A stretch of DNA of 50,899 nt. Source: Bauldia litoralis (GTDB taxonomy: Bacteria > Pseudomonadota > Alphaproteobacteria > Rhizobiales > Kaistiaceae). The notes under the pieces were generated by a model. It ran no database searches. It was not told the DNA's origin and saw only the letters and a program-made list of their open reading frames with translations. Positions 21,723 through 30,264 of this stretch are shown here, piece after piece. Each line of letters starts with the position of its first letter. Position 1 is the stretch's first letter. Position numbers and translations under genes: made by a program. The stretch spans positions 1-50,899 of the forward strand of contig CAMCWB010000023.1 in assembly GCA_945882315.1 (NCBI GenBank). Reading direction: 5' to 3'.

Positions 21723-22046
21723 ATGACCACCTTCGACAAGCGTAAAGACGCCTTCGAGAGCAAGTTCGCGCATGATGCCGCACTGCGTTTCAAGGCCGAG
21801 GCGCGCCGCAACAAACTGCTCGGACTTTGGGCAGCCGAACTCCTCGGCAAGACCGGCGAAGCCGCCGACACCTATGCCAAGTCCATCGTCGCGGCCGATT
21901 TCGAGGAAGCCGGCGACGAGGACGTGTTCCGCAAGGTCCGCGCCGATCTCGACACGGGCGGCGTCGTCCAGTCCGACCACCAGATCCGCCGGACCATGGA
22001 CGAACTGATGGGCAAGGCGATGGAGCAGGTCGCCAAGGAAGCCTGA
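21723..22046 (+). CDS. ATP synthase zeta-subunit (DUF1476) inhibitor
   Basis: DUF1476 proteins are the zeta subunit of alphaproteobacterial F1Fo-ATP synthase, inhibiting its ATPase activity through an N-terminal inhibitory helix. The 107-residue protein starts MTTFDKRKDAFESKFAHDAA and continues with the conserved LRFKAEARRNKLLGLWAAELLGKTG (split near 21-45) and a helical C-terminus. GGAGA lies just upstream of the ATG at 21723; an earlier ATG at 21711 precedes that site. The HpaI-type aldolase gene follows after 12 nt. It is divergent from purC. Confidence 0.9.
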   Translation: MTTFDKRKDAFESKFAHDAALRFKAEARRNKLLGLWAAELLGKTGEAADTYAKSIVAADFEEAGDEDVFRKVRADLDTGGVVQSDHQIRRTMDELMGKAMEQVAKEA

Positions 22047-22058
22047 GGCCCGCCCGCC

Positions 22059-22841
22059 ATGCCCAGGCAGACACTCGCCGAGACGCTCCGCGCCGGCACG
22101 ACGGTGGTTTCCGCCTGGGTGACCTTGCCCGACCCGCTGGTCGCCGAGGCGGTGGCGCGCTCGGCCTTCGGCGCCGTCACCCTCGATGTCCAGCACGGGC
22201 TGCATGACACGGCCTCGGTGATGCAGTCGATCGCCGGCATCGCCCATGCCGGCAAGCCGGCGATCGTGCGCCTCGCCGTGGATGATTTCGGCTTTGCCAG
22301 CCGGTCGCTCGATTTCGGCGCCGAGGCGGTCATCGCGCCGATGATCAATTCGGTGGCCGACGCCCAGCGCCTGGTCGCCGCGACCAAATATCCGCCGCTC
22401 GGCGAACGGAGCTGGGGCCCGACCCGGGCCATGAGCTTGTTCGGCATCGACGACGCGCAGGTCCAGCTCAGGACCGCCAACCGCTCGACGCTGGCGATTG
22501 CCATGATCGAGACAATGCGGGCGCTGGACGTGCTCGACGATATCCTCGCCGTCGAAGGACTGGACGGCGTCTTCCTCGGCCCGTCCGACCTGTCGGTGAC
22601 CTTCTCGCGCGGCGAGCGGGTGGCGCCGGCCGACGCCTTCATCGACGCGCCGGTCCGCCGCATCGCCGAGCAGGCAAACAAGGCCGGCAAGATCGCCGGT
22701 GCCTTCGCCGTCAACGGCGAGCGCGTCCGCTTCTATCGCGAGATCGGCTACCGGCTGATCGCGCTCGCGAGCGACCAGTCCTACCTGGCGCGGGGCATCA
22801 GCGCGATGCTCGCCGACGTGGACGGCAAGTCGCCCGCCTAA
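22059..22841 (+). CDS. HpcH/HpaI-family class II aldolase
   Basis: Members cleave 2-keto-3-deoxy acids or related substrates to pyruvate plus an aldehyde, using a divalent metal. The 260-residue protein has H46 in TLDVQHGLHD, R71 in IVRLAV, metal ligands E151 (AMIETMRALD) and D177 (LGPSDLS), and the SWGPTRA loop near 118-124. The family's usual Glu before the catalytic His is Gln here (DVQHG). The substrate cannot be read from sequence. Its stop overlaps the convergent DUF4893 stop by 4 nt. Confidence 0.87.
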   Translation: MPRQTLAETLRAGTTVVSAWVTLPDPLVAEAVARSAFGAVTLDVQHGLHDTASVMQSIAGIAHAGKPAIVRLAVDDFGFASRSLDFGAEAVIAPMINSVADAQRLVAATKYPPLGERSWGPTRAMSLFGIDDAQVQLRTANRSTLAIAMIETMRALDVLDDILAVEGLDGVFLGPSDLSVTFSRGERVAPADAFIDAPVRRIAEQANKAGKIAGAFAVNGERVRFYREIGYRLIALASDQSYLARGISAMLADVDGKSPA

Positions 22842-23434
22842 CGCCTCAGCTCGAGAATGTCGAAATGCGACTCGTACCGCGGCAGCGGGAACTCGAGGCG
22901 CATGTGTTCGGCCGAGATCGGGATCAGATGTCCGACCTGATTCCGTTCCGGATCGCCCCCATAGTTGCGCGGCTGTTCGTCGGCGTAGTGGCCGGCGCCA
23001 GCATAACCAAGGCGCGCTTCGCCCAGATCGTAGAAGGTGCCGGTCGTTCGCTGCGAGCCGGTGAGCTTCTGCAGCCGTAAGCCGGCAGCGTCGTCGGTGA
23101 TACGGCACTTGAAGTCGGCATAGATGACGAGCGGCAGGTTGTCGCCGAGCTTCAGCGTCCGGCAGCGCCACTCGCCGGCCATTGCCGCGGGGGCAATCTG
23201 CGTCGGGCCGCCTTCAAGCTCCTTTTCCAGTATCGTGACATCGGCGGGCTCGCCGCCCTTCCGTGCCTCCTCGATGGCGGAGGCGCGCGTCTCGTCGAAC
23301 TTGGCCAGGCGCTGCTTGTCGGCGGCGGACAGATCGGTCGGAAAGACTCCGGTTGCAACCGCAAGCGCCGTGGTGGCGACGACCGCCAGGGCGGCAATGG
23401 CAACGACAAGTTTGGGGCTGGACTTGTACGGCAT
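22838..23434 (-). CDS. DUF4893 exported protein
   Basis: From the ATG at 23434 the protein has 198 residues, with an N-terminal hydrophobic segment (KLVVAIAALAVVATTALAV, about 8-26) that is a signal peptide or anchor. The mature part has the DUF4893 pattern: KFDETRASAIEEAR, GEWRCRTLKLG (about 87-97) and a C-terminal LEFPLPRYESHFDILELRR-type ending. The function is unknown. It starts 10 nt after the purB stop, so it probably rides on the rpe-purB transcript. A GAGGA sequence lies directly upstream. Confidence 0.75.
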   Translation of the reverse strand: MPYKSSPKLVVAIAALAVVATTALAVATGVFPTDLSAADKQRLAKFDETRASAIEEARKGGEPADVTILEKELEGGPTQIAPAAMAGEWRCRTLKLGDNLPLVIYADFKCRITDDAAGLRLQKLTGSQRTTGTFYDLGEARLGYAGAGHYADEQPRNYGGDPERNQVGHLIPISAEHMRLEFPLPRYESHFDILELRR

Positions 23435-23444
23435 TCCTCGGCCT

Positions 23445-24827
23445 CTAGCGTTTCGCCCGCCGCTGCGATCGCCGTTCGGTAGAGCGCGGACCGCGCCGGG
23501 CTGGCGTCGGGAGTTCGTCGGCGGCGGCGCCGAAGACACGGTGGAAGATCGTGTCGACATGCTTCAAGTGATAGTCGAGGTCGAACAGGCCCTCGAGTTC
23601 CTTCTTCGACAGCGCCTTGGTCACTTTCGGGTCGGCCTTGAGCAGGTCGAGGAGCTTGCCCTTGCCCTGCCAAACCTCCATCGAATTGCCCTGGACGAGG
23701 CGATAGGCATCCTCGCGGCTGACGCCCTTCTGGGTCAGCGCCAGCATGACGCGCTGCGAGTTGACCAGCCCGCCGAGCCGGTCGAGATTGGCCTGCATCG
23801 TCTCCGGATAAACCAGCATCTTGTCGACGACCCCGGCCAGCCGGCTCAGAGCGAAATCGAGCGCGATGGTCGCATCCGGCCCGATGACGCGCTCGACCGA
23901 CGAGTGCGAGATGTCGCGCTCGTGCCAGAGGGCGACATTCTCCATGGCCGGCAGCGCATAGGAGCGGACCAGCCGGGCGATGCCGGTGAGGTTTTCGGTC
24001 AGCACCGGGTTGCGTTTGTGCGGCATCGCCGAGGAGCCCTTCTGGCCGGGCGAGAAATACTCCTCGACCTCGCGGACCTCGGTGCGCTGGAGATGGCGGA
24101 TCTCGGTGGCGAAGCGCTCGACCGAGGAGGCGACGACGCCGAGCGTCGCGAAATACATGGCATGCCGGTCGCGCGGGATGATCTGGGTCGAGATCGGCTC
24201 CGGACGGAAGCCGAGGGCGCGGGCGACATGCTCCTCAACCCGGGGATCGATATTGGCGAAGGTGCCGACCGCGCCGGAGAGGGCGGCGGTGACGACTTCC
24301 TCGCGGGCCGCGTGGAGCCGGCGCCGTGCCCGGGCGAACTCGGCATAGGCATAAGCGAGCTTCAGGCCGAAGGTCGTCGGCTCGGCATGGATGCCGTGGC
24401 TGCGGCCGACGGTCGGCGTGTATTTATGTTCGAAGGCTCGCTTCTTGAGTGCGGCAAGGAGAGCGTCGACATCTGCCATCAGGATGTCGGCGGCCTTGAC
24501 GAGCTGCAGGTTGAAGCAGGTGTCGAGAATGTCGGAAGAGGTGAGGCCCTGGTGGACGAAGCGCGCCTCCGGCCCGACCAATTCGGCGAGATGGGTCAGG
24601 AAGGCGATGACGTCGTGCTTCACCTCGCGCTCGATCTCGTCGATGCGCGCCACGTCGAACTTGATGCCCTTGCTCTTCTTGCGCACGGCCTGGGCCGCCG
24701 ATTTCGGTACCATGCCGATTTCGGCCATGGCATCCAGCGCATGCGCCTCGATCTCGAACCAGAGCTGGAAGCGGGTTTCCGGCGACCAGATCGCCGTCAT
24801 CTCGGGCCGCGAATAGCGGGGGATCAT
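23445..24827 (-). CDS. purB: Adenylosuccinate lyase
   Basis: PurB cleaves SAICAR and adenylosuccinate, releasing fumarate, in purine synthesis. The protein from 24827 has 460 residues and starts MIPRYSRPEMTAIWSPETRF, the canonical start. The superfamily signature GSSAMPHKRNP is near residues 264-274, and the helical core contains TSSDILDTCFNLQL (about 98-111) and GRSHGIHAEPTTFG (about 141-154). The C-terminal end is basic (RRGPRSTERRSQRRAKR), longer than in many homologues. It lies 8 nt downstream of the DUF2259 gene. Confidence 0.96.
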   Translation of the reverse strand: MIPRYSRPEMTAIWSPETRFQLWFEIEAHALDAMAEIGMVPKSAAQAVRKKSKGIKFDVARIDEIEREVKHDVIAFLTHLAELVGPEARFVHQGLTSSDILDTCFNLQLVKAADILMADVDALLAALKKRAFEHKYTPTVGRSHGIHAEPTTFGLKLAYAYAEFARARRRLHAAREEVVTAALSGAVGTFANIDPRVEEHVARALGFRPEPISTQIIPRDRHAMYFATLGVVASSVERFATEIRHLQRTEVREVEEYFSPGQKGSSAMPHKRNPVLTENLTGIARLVRSYALPAMENVALWHERDISHSSVERVIGPDATIALDFALSRLAGVVDKMLVYPETMQANLDRLGGLVNSQRVMLALTQKGVSREDAYRLVQGNSMEVWQGKGKLLDLLKADPKVTKALSKKELEGLFDLDYHLKHVDTIFHRVFGAAADELPTPARRGPRSTERRSQRRAKR

Positions 24828-24835
24828 CGCGCGAA

Positions 24836-25546
24836 TTACTCCTTGAACGGCGTGGCGACGGCGATGAAGCGCCGGTTGGGGCCTTCGAAGCCGAGCGAAT
24901 AGACGCTGACGAAAACCGCGATCACCGGGTCGCCGCCCGGCGGATAATAGGTGACGACATCGGACAACCCGTAGCCCTTCGGGCAATTGCGGCTGCCGGG
25001 GATGCGCGTGTCCGACTGCAGCGTGCGCGGTCCTTCGCTGCCCGTCATGGTGAGCTGGAAGCCGTTATAAGGACCGCTCTCGGCCGGGCAGGTGTCGGAC
25101 GGGAACGGCATCTCGGCGATTTGAAGCACCATCTTTGGTCCCGATGGCGGCACCGTGCCACGCGGCTGGAATTCCAGGCGGTCCGGCGCCTCGCCGGTCC
25201 CCTCGGTCGTGCTCGCCGCGACATGGGAGCCGGGGACGGCGATGCCATACTGTTCCAGCGTGGGCTGCACCTGGCGGCGCGCTCCGGAGCGCACCACCTG
25301 CAACGGCGTCGTTTCGGACTCGTCAAGCAGGCGGACGGGATCGATGAGCCACTGATCCGTTGCCGTATCGATGATGAAGATGTTCGAATAGGGGAAGCCC
25401 GAACCGTCCTGGACGCCATATTCCTCGAAGGCGAAGGAGGCGCCGTCCGGAGAAAAGCCGATGACTTCCCGGTCGGCGAAGTCGCCGGCGAGCGCGCTTG
25501 CAATGCCGCCGGCAAGAGCGAGCAGGGCGATCAAGGTCCGGCGCAT
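24836..25546 (-). CDS. DUF2259 secreted protein
   Basis: The 236-residue protein has a signal peptide (MRRTLIALLALAGGIASALA) and a mature beta-rich domain with the DUF2259 opening DFADREVIGFSPDGASFAFE (about 21-40). Two cysteines, in FPSDTCPAES and GSRNCPKGYG, could form a disulfide. The function is unknown. It sits 8 nt upstream of purB and 19 nt downstream of rpe, with a GGAG ribosome site 6 nt before the ATG, so it is part of that transcript. Confidence 0.8.
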   Translation of the reverse strand: MRRTLIALLALAGGIASALAGDFADREVIGFSPDGASFAFEEYGVQDGSGFPYSNIFIIDTATDQWLIDPVRLLDESETTPLQVVRSGARRQVQPTLEQYGIAVPGSHVAASTTEGTGEAPDRLEFQPRGTVPPSGPKMVLQIAEMPFPSDTCPAESGPYNGFQLTMTGSEGPRTLQSDTRIPGSRNCPKGYGLSDVVTYYPPGGDPVIAVFVSVYSLGFEGPNRRFIAVATPFKE

Positions 25547-25565
25547 GGTGTTCTCCAGAAAAGGA

Positions 25566-26243
25566 TCAGGCGGGAATGGTCGTGCAGGCGTCGCGGATCG
25601 CGGCGATGTTCCGGGCATAGGCTGCCGCGTCGCCACCCTTGAAGACGGCCGAGCCGGCGACGAGCACGTCGGCGCCGGCCCTGGCGAGGGCGGGAGCCGT
25701 CTTAGCGGTGACGCCGCCGTCGACCTCGATCAGGATGTCGCGGCCGGCGATCATCCGGCGGATGCCGGCGACCTTGTCGACCGCCGACGGGATGAAATCC
25801 TGTCCGCCGAAGCCGGGATTGACGCTCATGACGAGAACCAGGTCGATGAGGTCGAGGACGTCGGCGATGGCGTCGATCGGCGTGCCGGGATTGATGGTCA
25901 CGCCGGCCTTCTTGCCCATCGCCTTGATCGCCTGAAGCGAGCGGTGGATATGCGGGCCGGTCTCGGTGTGGACGATGATCCGGTCGGCGCCGGCCTCGGC
26001 GAAGGCGGCAAGATAAGGATCGGCCGGGGCGATCATCAGATGCACGTCGAAGAGCTTTTTCGTGTGCGGGCGCAAGGCTTTGACGACGGCCGGACCGAAG
26101 GAGATGTTGGGCACGAAGTGGCCGTCCATCACATCGAGATGGATCCAGTCGGCGCCGGCCTGGTCGACGGCGCGGACTTCCTCGCCGAGCCGGGCGAAAT
26201 CGGCGGCCAGAATCGAGGGGGCAATGAGGATCGGTGTCACCAT
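25566..26243 (-). CDS. rpe: Ribulose-phosphate 3-epimerase
   Basis: Rpe interconverts ribulose-5-phosphate and xylulose-5-phosphate, linking the pentose phosphate pathway to PRPP and hence purine supply. The 225-residue TIM barrel has [17 protein letters not shown] (about 6-22), the metal-site [17 protein letters not shown] (about 34-50), and the phosphate loop [14 protein letters not shown] (about 142-155) with DGGV near 178. The start at 26243 matches the family; the frame continues upstream without homology. It is divergent from the alpha/beta hydrolase gene, sharing 115 bp. Confidence 0.95.
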   Translation of the reverse strand: MVTPILIAPSILAADFARLGEEVRAVDQAGADWIHLDVMDGHFVPNISFGPAVVKALRPHTKKLFDVHLMIAPADPYLAAFAEAGADRIIVHTETGPHIHRSLQAIKAMGKKAGVTINPGTPIDAIADVLDLIDLVLVMSVNPGFGGQDFIPSAVDKVAGIRRMIAGRDILIEVDGGVTAKTAPALARAGADVLVAGSAVFKGGDAAAYARNIAAIRDACTTIPA

Positions 26244-26358
26244 GCGGTTGGCGCTAACACGCGGCCGGTTCCCGCGCAAATAGTTTGCTTGGTGAATGAT
26301 TTCCGGCACTCTGGCCGTCGGAAATGACCGGCCATTCAAGGTCGGCACGGGAGGAAAC

Positions 26359-27087
26359 ATGGTGCAGTTCGTTCTGGTGCATGGCGCCTGCCATGGGGCG
26401 TGGTGCTGGGTGCGGCTGATCCCCGAGCTCGAAGCGCTTGGCCACAAAGCCGTGGCTCTCGACCTGCCGTCGCTTGGCGCGGATGAGACGCCGATCGCCG
26501 ACGTCACCTTCGCAGGGACGATCGGCCGGGTAGTCGATGTCCTGGAGAAACAATCCGAGCCGGTGATCCTGGTCGGCCACAGTCTCGGCGGCGTGTCGAT
26601 CAGCGCCGCGGCGGAGCGGGCGCCGGAGCGGATCCGGCGGCTGGTTTACCTGACCGCGGTGCTGCCGGCGAACGGGCAAACAGTCGAGGAGATCTACGCG
26701 TCGCCGAAAGCCTTTGCGGAGACGCCGGAGCGTTCGGCGATGCGTTCGCCGGATGGGTTGAGCTATTCCTTCGTGCCCGAGAATGCGCGGCGGCGCTTCT
26801 ATCATGATTGCACGGACGCGGATTTTGCCTTCGCCATGGCGCATCTGAAGCCGCAGTCGTCGATCATGCGCAACTCGGTACTGCGCCTGACGCCGGAGCG
26901 CTACGGCCGCGTCAAGCGCGCCTATATCCATTGCGCCGACGATCGCTCGATCGCGATCGGCTTGCAGCGCGAGATGGTGGCACGGACGCCCTGCGATCCG
27001 GTCGTCACCATGACGACGGCGCATTCGCCTTTCTTCGCAGCGCCGAAGGAGTTGGCGCGGGTTCTGGACGGTATTGCGAGGGGCTAG
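26359..27087 (+). CDS. Alpha/beta hydrolase (esterase-like)
   Basis: The 242-residue protein begins [19 protein letters not shown], the oxyanion region of the methylesterase/hydroxynitrile-lyase-like subfamily. The nucleophile S75 lies in VGHSLGG and the catalytic His in TTAHSPFF near residue 223. A normal cap region lies between. GGAGG stands 4-8 nt before the ATG at 26359. No neighbour points to a substrate, so it is left as an unassigned small-ester hydrolase. Confidence 0.85.
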   Translation: MVQFVLVHGACHGAWCWVRLIPELEALGHKAVALDLPSLGADETPIADVTFAGTIGRVVDVLEKQSEPVILVGHSLGGVSISAAAERAPERIRRLVYLTAVLPANGQTVEEIYASPKAFAETPERSAMRSPDGLSYSFVPENARRRFYHDCTDADFAFAMAHLKPQSSIMRNSVLRLTPERYGRVKRAYIHCADDRSIAIGLQREMVARTPCDPVVTMTTAHSPFFAAPKELARVLDGIARG

Positions 27088-27167
27088 GTGGATGCATCGA
27101 CGGAGACGTCGGCTTCTCCTCATGCGGGAATGAGCTGAGTACGGGGAAAGCCAGAGTCTCTTTCCGG

Positions 27168-28166
27168 CTACCGGCCGAATTTCGTCCGCCAGCTAGGCAG
27201 GAGATCGCCCGCCGCGTCGTTGGCCTCGTAGACGGCGCGGGCGATGGCGCGGGCGGTGCAGGCTGCAGCAGCGGCGCCGAGTTCGACCATGCCGGCTGCC
27301 GCCGCGGTCGCTTTCCCGGTCGAGAGGGCGAAGACGATGTCGCCGTCCATTGGCGTGTGCGATGGCCAGAGCGCGCGGGCGAAGCCGTCATGCGCCATGA
27401 TGGCGAGGCGCTTGGCCTCGGCCTTGGTCAGCGCGGCGTCGGTGGCGATGACGGCGAGCGTCGTATTCCGGCCCGGCTCGCGGCCGCCCTTGATGCGCAA
27501 CGCGGTCGCGTCGGACGGGAAGGGCGAGGGCAGGCCGAGCCCGCCGAATTCGGCGCCGTGCTCGAAGGGGGCGGCCCAGAAATGGGCGGTGTCGCCGATG
27601 GTCGCCTGGCCGAGGGCGTTGACGGCGACGAGCGCTGCCACGGTCGTACCATTCGGGAGTTTTACCGAGACCGAGCCGAGGCCGCCCTTGAGGCCGGCGG
27701 TCGTCGCGCCGGTGCCGGCGCCGACGGAGCCCAGCTCGAAGCTCTTGCTCGCGGCGGCAAGCGCGATGCGGCCGAGGTCGCGATAGGGGGAAATCTCGCC
27801 CCAGTTCTTGTCGCCGCCATTGAGAAGATCGAAGAGGATCGCAGCGGGCACGATCGGCACGCGCGCCGGCCCGACCGCGAAGCCACGGCCCATCGCGGCG
27901 AGCCCGTCCATGACGCCGGACGCGGCGTCGAGGCCGAAGGCCGAGCCGCCGGAGAGGACGATGGCGTCGACGCGCTCGACGCTCTGCTCGGGTGCCAGCA
28001 GATCGGTCTCGCGCGTTCCCGGCGCACCGCCCATGACATGGGCGGCGGCGACGGCAGGCTCCTCGCAAAGGATGACGGTGACGCCGGATTTCAGCCGGGC
28101 ATTCTCGGCATGACCGACTTTCAGCCCGGCCACGTCCGTCAGGAGATTGGCGGGCCGGGTCGTCAT
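27168..28166 (-). CDS. P1-family (DmpA/S58) aminopeptidase
   Basis: The 332-residue protein belongs to the N-terminal-nucleophile DmpA/L-aminopeptidase family, which self-cleaves to expose a Ser or Thr and then removes N-terminal residues or beta-amino acids. Landmarks are LTDVAGLKVGHAE at the start, VLSGGSAFGLDAASGVM (about 70-86), GAGTGATTAGLKGGLGS (about 149-165), VAALVAVNALG and a predicted cleavage site N234/T235 in GRNTTLAVIATDA, like the Asn-Thr site of ThnT. HDGFARALWPSHTPMDGD follows. The ATG overlaps the tctB stop by one base, tying it to the transporter. Confidence 0.9.
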   Translation of the reverse strand: MTTRPANLLTDVAGLKVGHAENARLKSGVTVILCEEPAVAAAHVMGGAPGTRETDLLAPEQSVERVDAIVLSGGSAFGLDAASGVMDGLAAMGRGFAVGPARVPIVPAAILFDLLNGGDKNWGEISPYRDLGRIALAAASKSFELGSVGAGTGATTAGLKGGLGSVSVKLPNGTTVAALVAVNALGQATIGDTAHFWAAPFEHGAEFGGLGLPSPFPSDATALRIKGGREPGRNTTLAVIATDAALTKAEAKRLAIMAHDGFARALWPSHTPMDGDIVFALSTGKATAAAAGMVELGAAAAACTARAIARAVYEANDAAGDLLPSWRTKFGR

Positions 28167-28702
28167 CAGATGCCCAGAGTCTGGAGCAAAGCCTGCGCCC
28201 ATTCATGGATGCCGGGAATCTCGCCACCCGGCCACGGTACCTGCAGGAGATAGTCGAAGAGGCCGACGGTGAGGACCAGGAAGCCGGCGACGGTCGCGGC
28301 GGTGGCAAGCGGCGAGCCGCCGACCATGACCGTGAAATAGCTGACCAGCCAGAGCGGCACGGCGAGCGTCGTGCCGATCAGCCAGATGCCGACGATCAGG
28401 CCTCCGATCCAGGCGAAGATCGGGAGGCCTTCACGGAAGGCTTCGGCGAAGCCGTAATCGTCGTCGGCCTTGAGGTCGAGGCCGGTATCGGCGTCGGCGG
28501 CCGGCGGCCAGATCATCGCGATGACGATCTCGGCAAGGACCAGCAGGATGCCGACCGAGATGACGAACATCGGAAAAAGCCGGGCGCGCTGCGGGAAGCC
28601 GAAGGCGACGACAAGTGCGGCGACAAAGATCGCCAGGAAAAAGAGGCCGAGCGTCCAGCTCGGCGCTGCGCGCATGATCCTAGAGGATGATCCGTCAGAC
28701 AT
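28166..28702 (-). CDS. tctB: Tripartite tricarboxylate transporter, small membrane subunit TctB
   Basis: TctB is the small four-helix subunit of the TTT family of binding-protein-dependent secondary transporters. The 178-residue product has hydrophobic spans near 17-35, 44-64, 95-118 and 130-150, with a hydrophilic acidic loop (LKADDDYGFAEAF) between. It overlaps tctA by 8 nt and the peptidase by 1 nt. Confidence 0.9.
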   Translation of the reverse strand: MSDGSSSRIMRAAPSWTLGLFFLAIFVAALVVAFGFPQRARLFPMFVISVGILLVLAEIVIAMIWPPAADADTGLDLKADDDYGFAEAFREGLPIFAWIGGLIVGIWLIGTTLAVPLWLVSYFTVMVGGSPLATAATVAGFLVLTVGLFDYLLQVPWPGGEIPGIHEWAQALLQTLGI

Positions 28703-30239
28703 CGGCCGAGCGCTCCACGACTTCCTTTGGGATGATGCTCTGCGGTGGCTTGCGGTTGCCGCGGATGCCGAAGCCGATGGTGAGGATGATGAGGACCAGA
28801 ATGACCAGGACCAGCGGATGGGTCAGCCATTCGAAACCGTAGCGCTCGACCGAGATGAAGAAATAGCGGTCGATCAGCGGGCTGACGATGAAGCCGAGAA
28901 GCAGCGGCGGTCGCGGCCAGCCGAGGCGCTTCATGCTCCAGCCGACGGCGCCCATGGCCACCAGCACGGCGAGGTCGCCGAACTGCCGCGTGCCGCCGAC
29001 CATGGCGGACAGGAAGACGAGCGCGATGACGAGACCGGCGAGCGGGCGGATCGGGATGGTCGTCAGCTTGGCGATCTGCTTGCCGAGCATCAGGCAGATG
29101 ATGGTGCCGAAGACGTTGCCGATGGCGAGGGCGTAAATCATCGTGTAGGTCGTCGAGAGCTGCGTGGTCAGCATCGGCGGTCCCGGCACGATGCCGTGGA
29201 CGAGGATGATCGACAGGAGCAGCGCCATCGAGGCCGAGGCGGGGATGCCGAAGGCGAGCGTCGGAATGAGGTTGCCGCCCTCCTGCGAATTGTTGGCGCT
29301 CTCCGGCGCGATGACGCCGCGGACGTCGCCCTTGCCGAAAGTCTCGCGGGCGCCCTTCTCGGTCTGGAGCGCGTGGCCATAGGCGAACCAGCTCACCACC
29401 GAGCCGCCGAGGCCGGGCACGACGCCGATCAGCGCGCCGATGATGCCGCTGCGGATCACCAGGAACCAGTTGCGGAAGGCGTCCTTGACGCCGGTCATGG
29501 CGCCGGTGAGGGCGCTGCCCTTGGGGATCGAGGCGATGCTCGTGCCCTTGATGCAGAGATCGACCATCTCCGGCAGCGCGAAGAGACCGAGCGCCAGCGG
29601 GATGAGCGGAATGCCCTCGAAGAGGTAGGGCTGGCCGAAGGCGTAGCGATAGATTCCGGTCTGCGGATCGGCGCCGATGGTGCCGATGAAGAGGCCGAGG
29701 AAAGCGACGATCAGGCCGCGCACCGGTCGGCGGCCGCTCAGCACCGCCAGCATCGACAGGCCGAGCATCGCCAGCATGAAGAATTCCGGCGAGCCGAAGG
29801 CGAGCACGACCGGCTGCAGGATCGGGATCGACAGCGCCAGCACCAGCGCGCCGAAGACGCCGCCAAGCGCCGAGGCCGTGTAGGAGGCGCCGAGCGCGCG
29901 GCCGGCCTCGCCGCGTTTGGCCATCGGGTGGCCGTCGAGGATCGTGGCTTGCGCCGCGTTGGAGCCGGGGATGGCGAAGAGGATCGCCGGCACGGTGTCG
30001 CCGGTGTTGTTGGTCGACAGCATGCCGATGGCGAGGCAGATCGCCGCCTGCGGATCCATGGTGAAGGTGAAGGGCAGGACGATCGCCAGGCCGACGACGC
30101 CCCCGATTCCGGGGGCGGCGCCAAGGACCAGTCCGATCAATGCGCCGAGCAGCGTGAAGCCCAGCGCCTCCGGCATGAAGCCGAAGAGGTAAGGGCCACC
30201 GAAAATGGTGGCGAGTGCTGCGATGGCCGCCTCGATCAT
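28695..30239 (-). CDS. tctA: Tripartite tricarboxylate transporter, large membrane subunit TctA
   Basis: TctA is the main permease of the TTT system. The 514-residue protein has about eleven membrane helices and two copies of the family's Gly-Pro motif: LIGLVLGAAPGIGGVVGLA near 34-52 and LIGVVPGLGGSVVSW in the second half. The conserved FGIPASASMALLLSIILVHGI stretch (split near 345-365) and the PGSNAAQATILDGHPMAKRG region are typical. It lies 25 nt downstream of tctC. Confidence 0.94.
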   Translation of the reverse strand: MIEAAIAALATIFGGPYLFGFMPEALGFTLLGALIGLVLGAAPGIGGVVGLAIVLPFTFTMDPQAAICLAIGMLSTNNTGDTVPAILFAIPGSNAAQATILDGHPMAKRGEAGRALGASYTASALGGVFGALVLALSIPILQPVVLAFGSPEFFMLAMLGLSMLAVLSGRRPVRGLIVAFLGLFIGTIGADPQTGIYRYAFGQPYLFEGIPLIPLALGLFALPEMVDLCIKGTSIASIPKGSALTGAMTGVKDAFRNWFLVIRSGIIGALIGVVPGLGGSVVSWFAYGHALQTEKGARETFGKGDVRGVIAPESANNSQEGGNLIPTLAFGIPASASMALLLSIILVHGIVPGPPMLTTQLSTTYTMIYALAIGNVFGTIICLMLGKQIAKLTTIPIRPLAGLVIALVFLSAMVGGTRQFGDLAVLVAMGAVGWSMKRLGWPRPPLLLGFIVSPLIDRYFFISVERYGFEWLTHPLVLVILVLIILTIGFGIRGNRKPPQSIIPKEVVERSADV

Positions 30240-30264
30240 GTCAGTTCACCGGGCGGCTTGCAGG

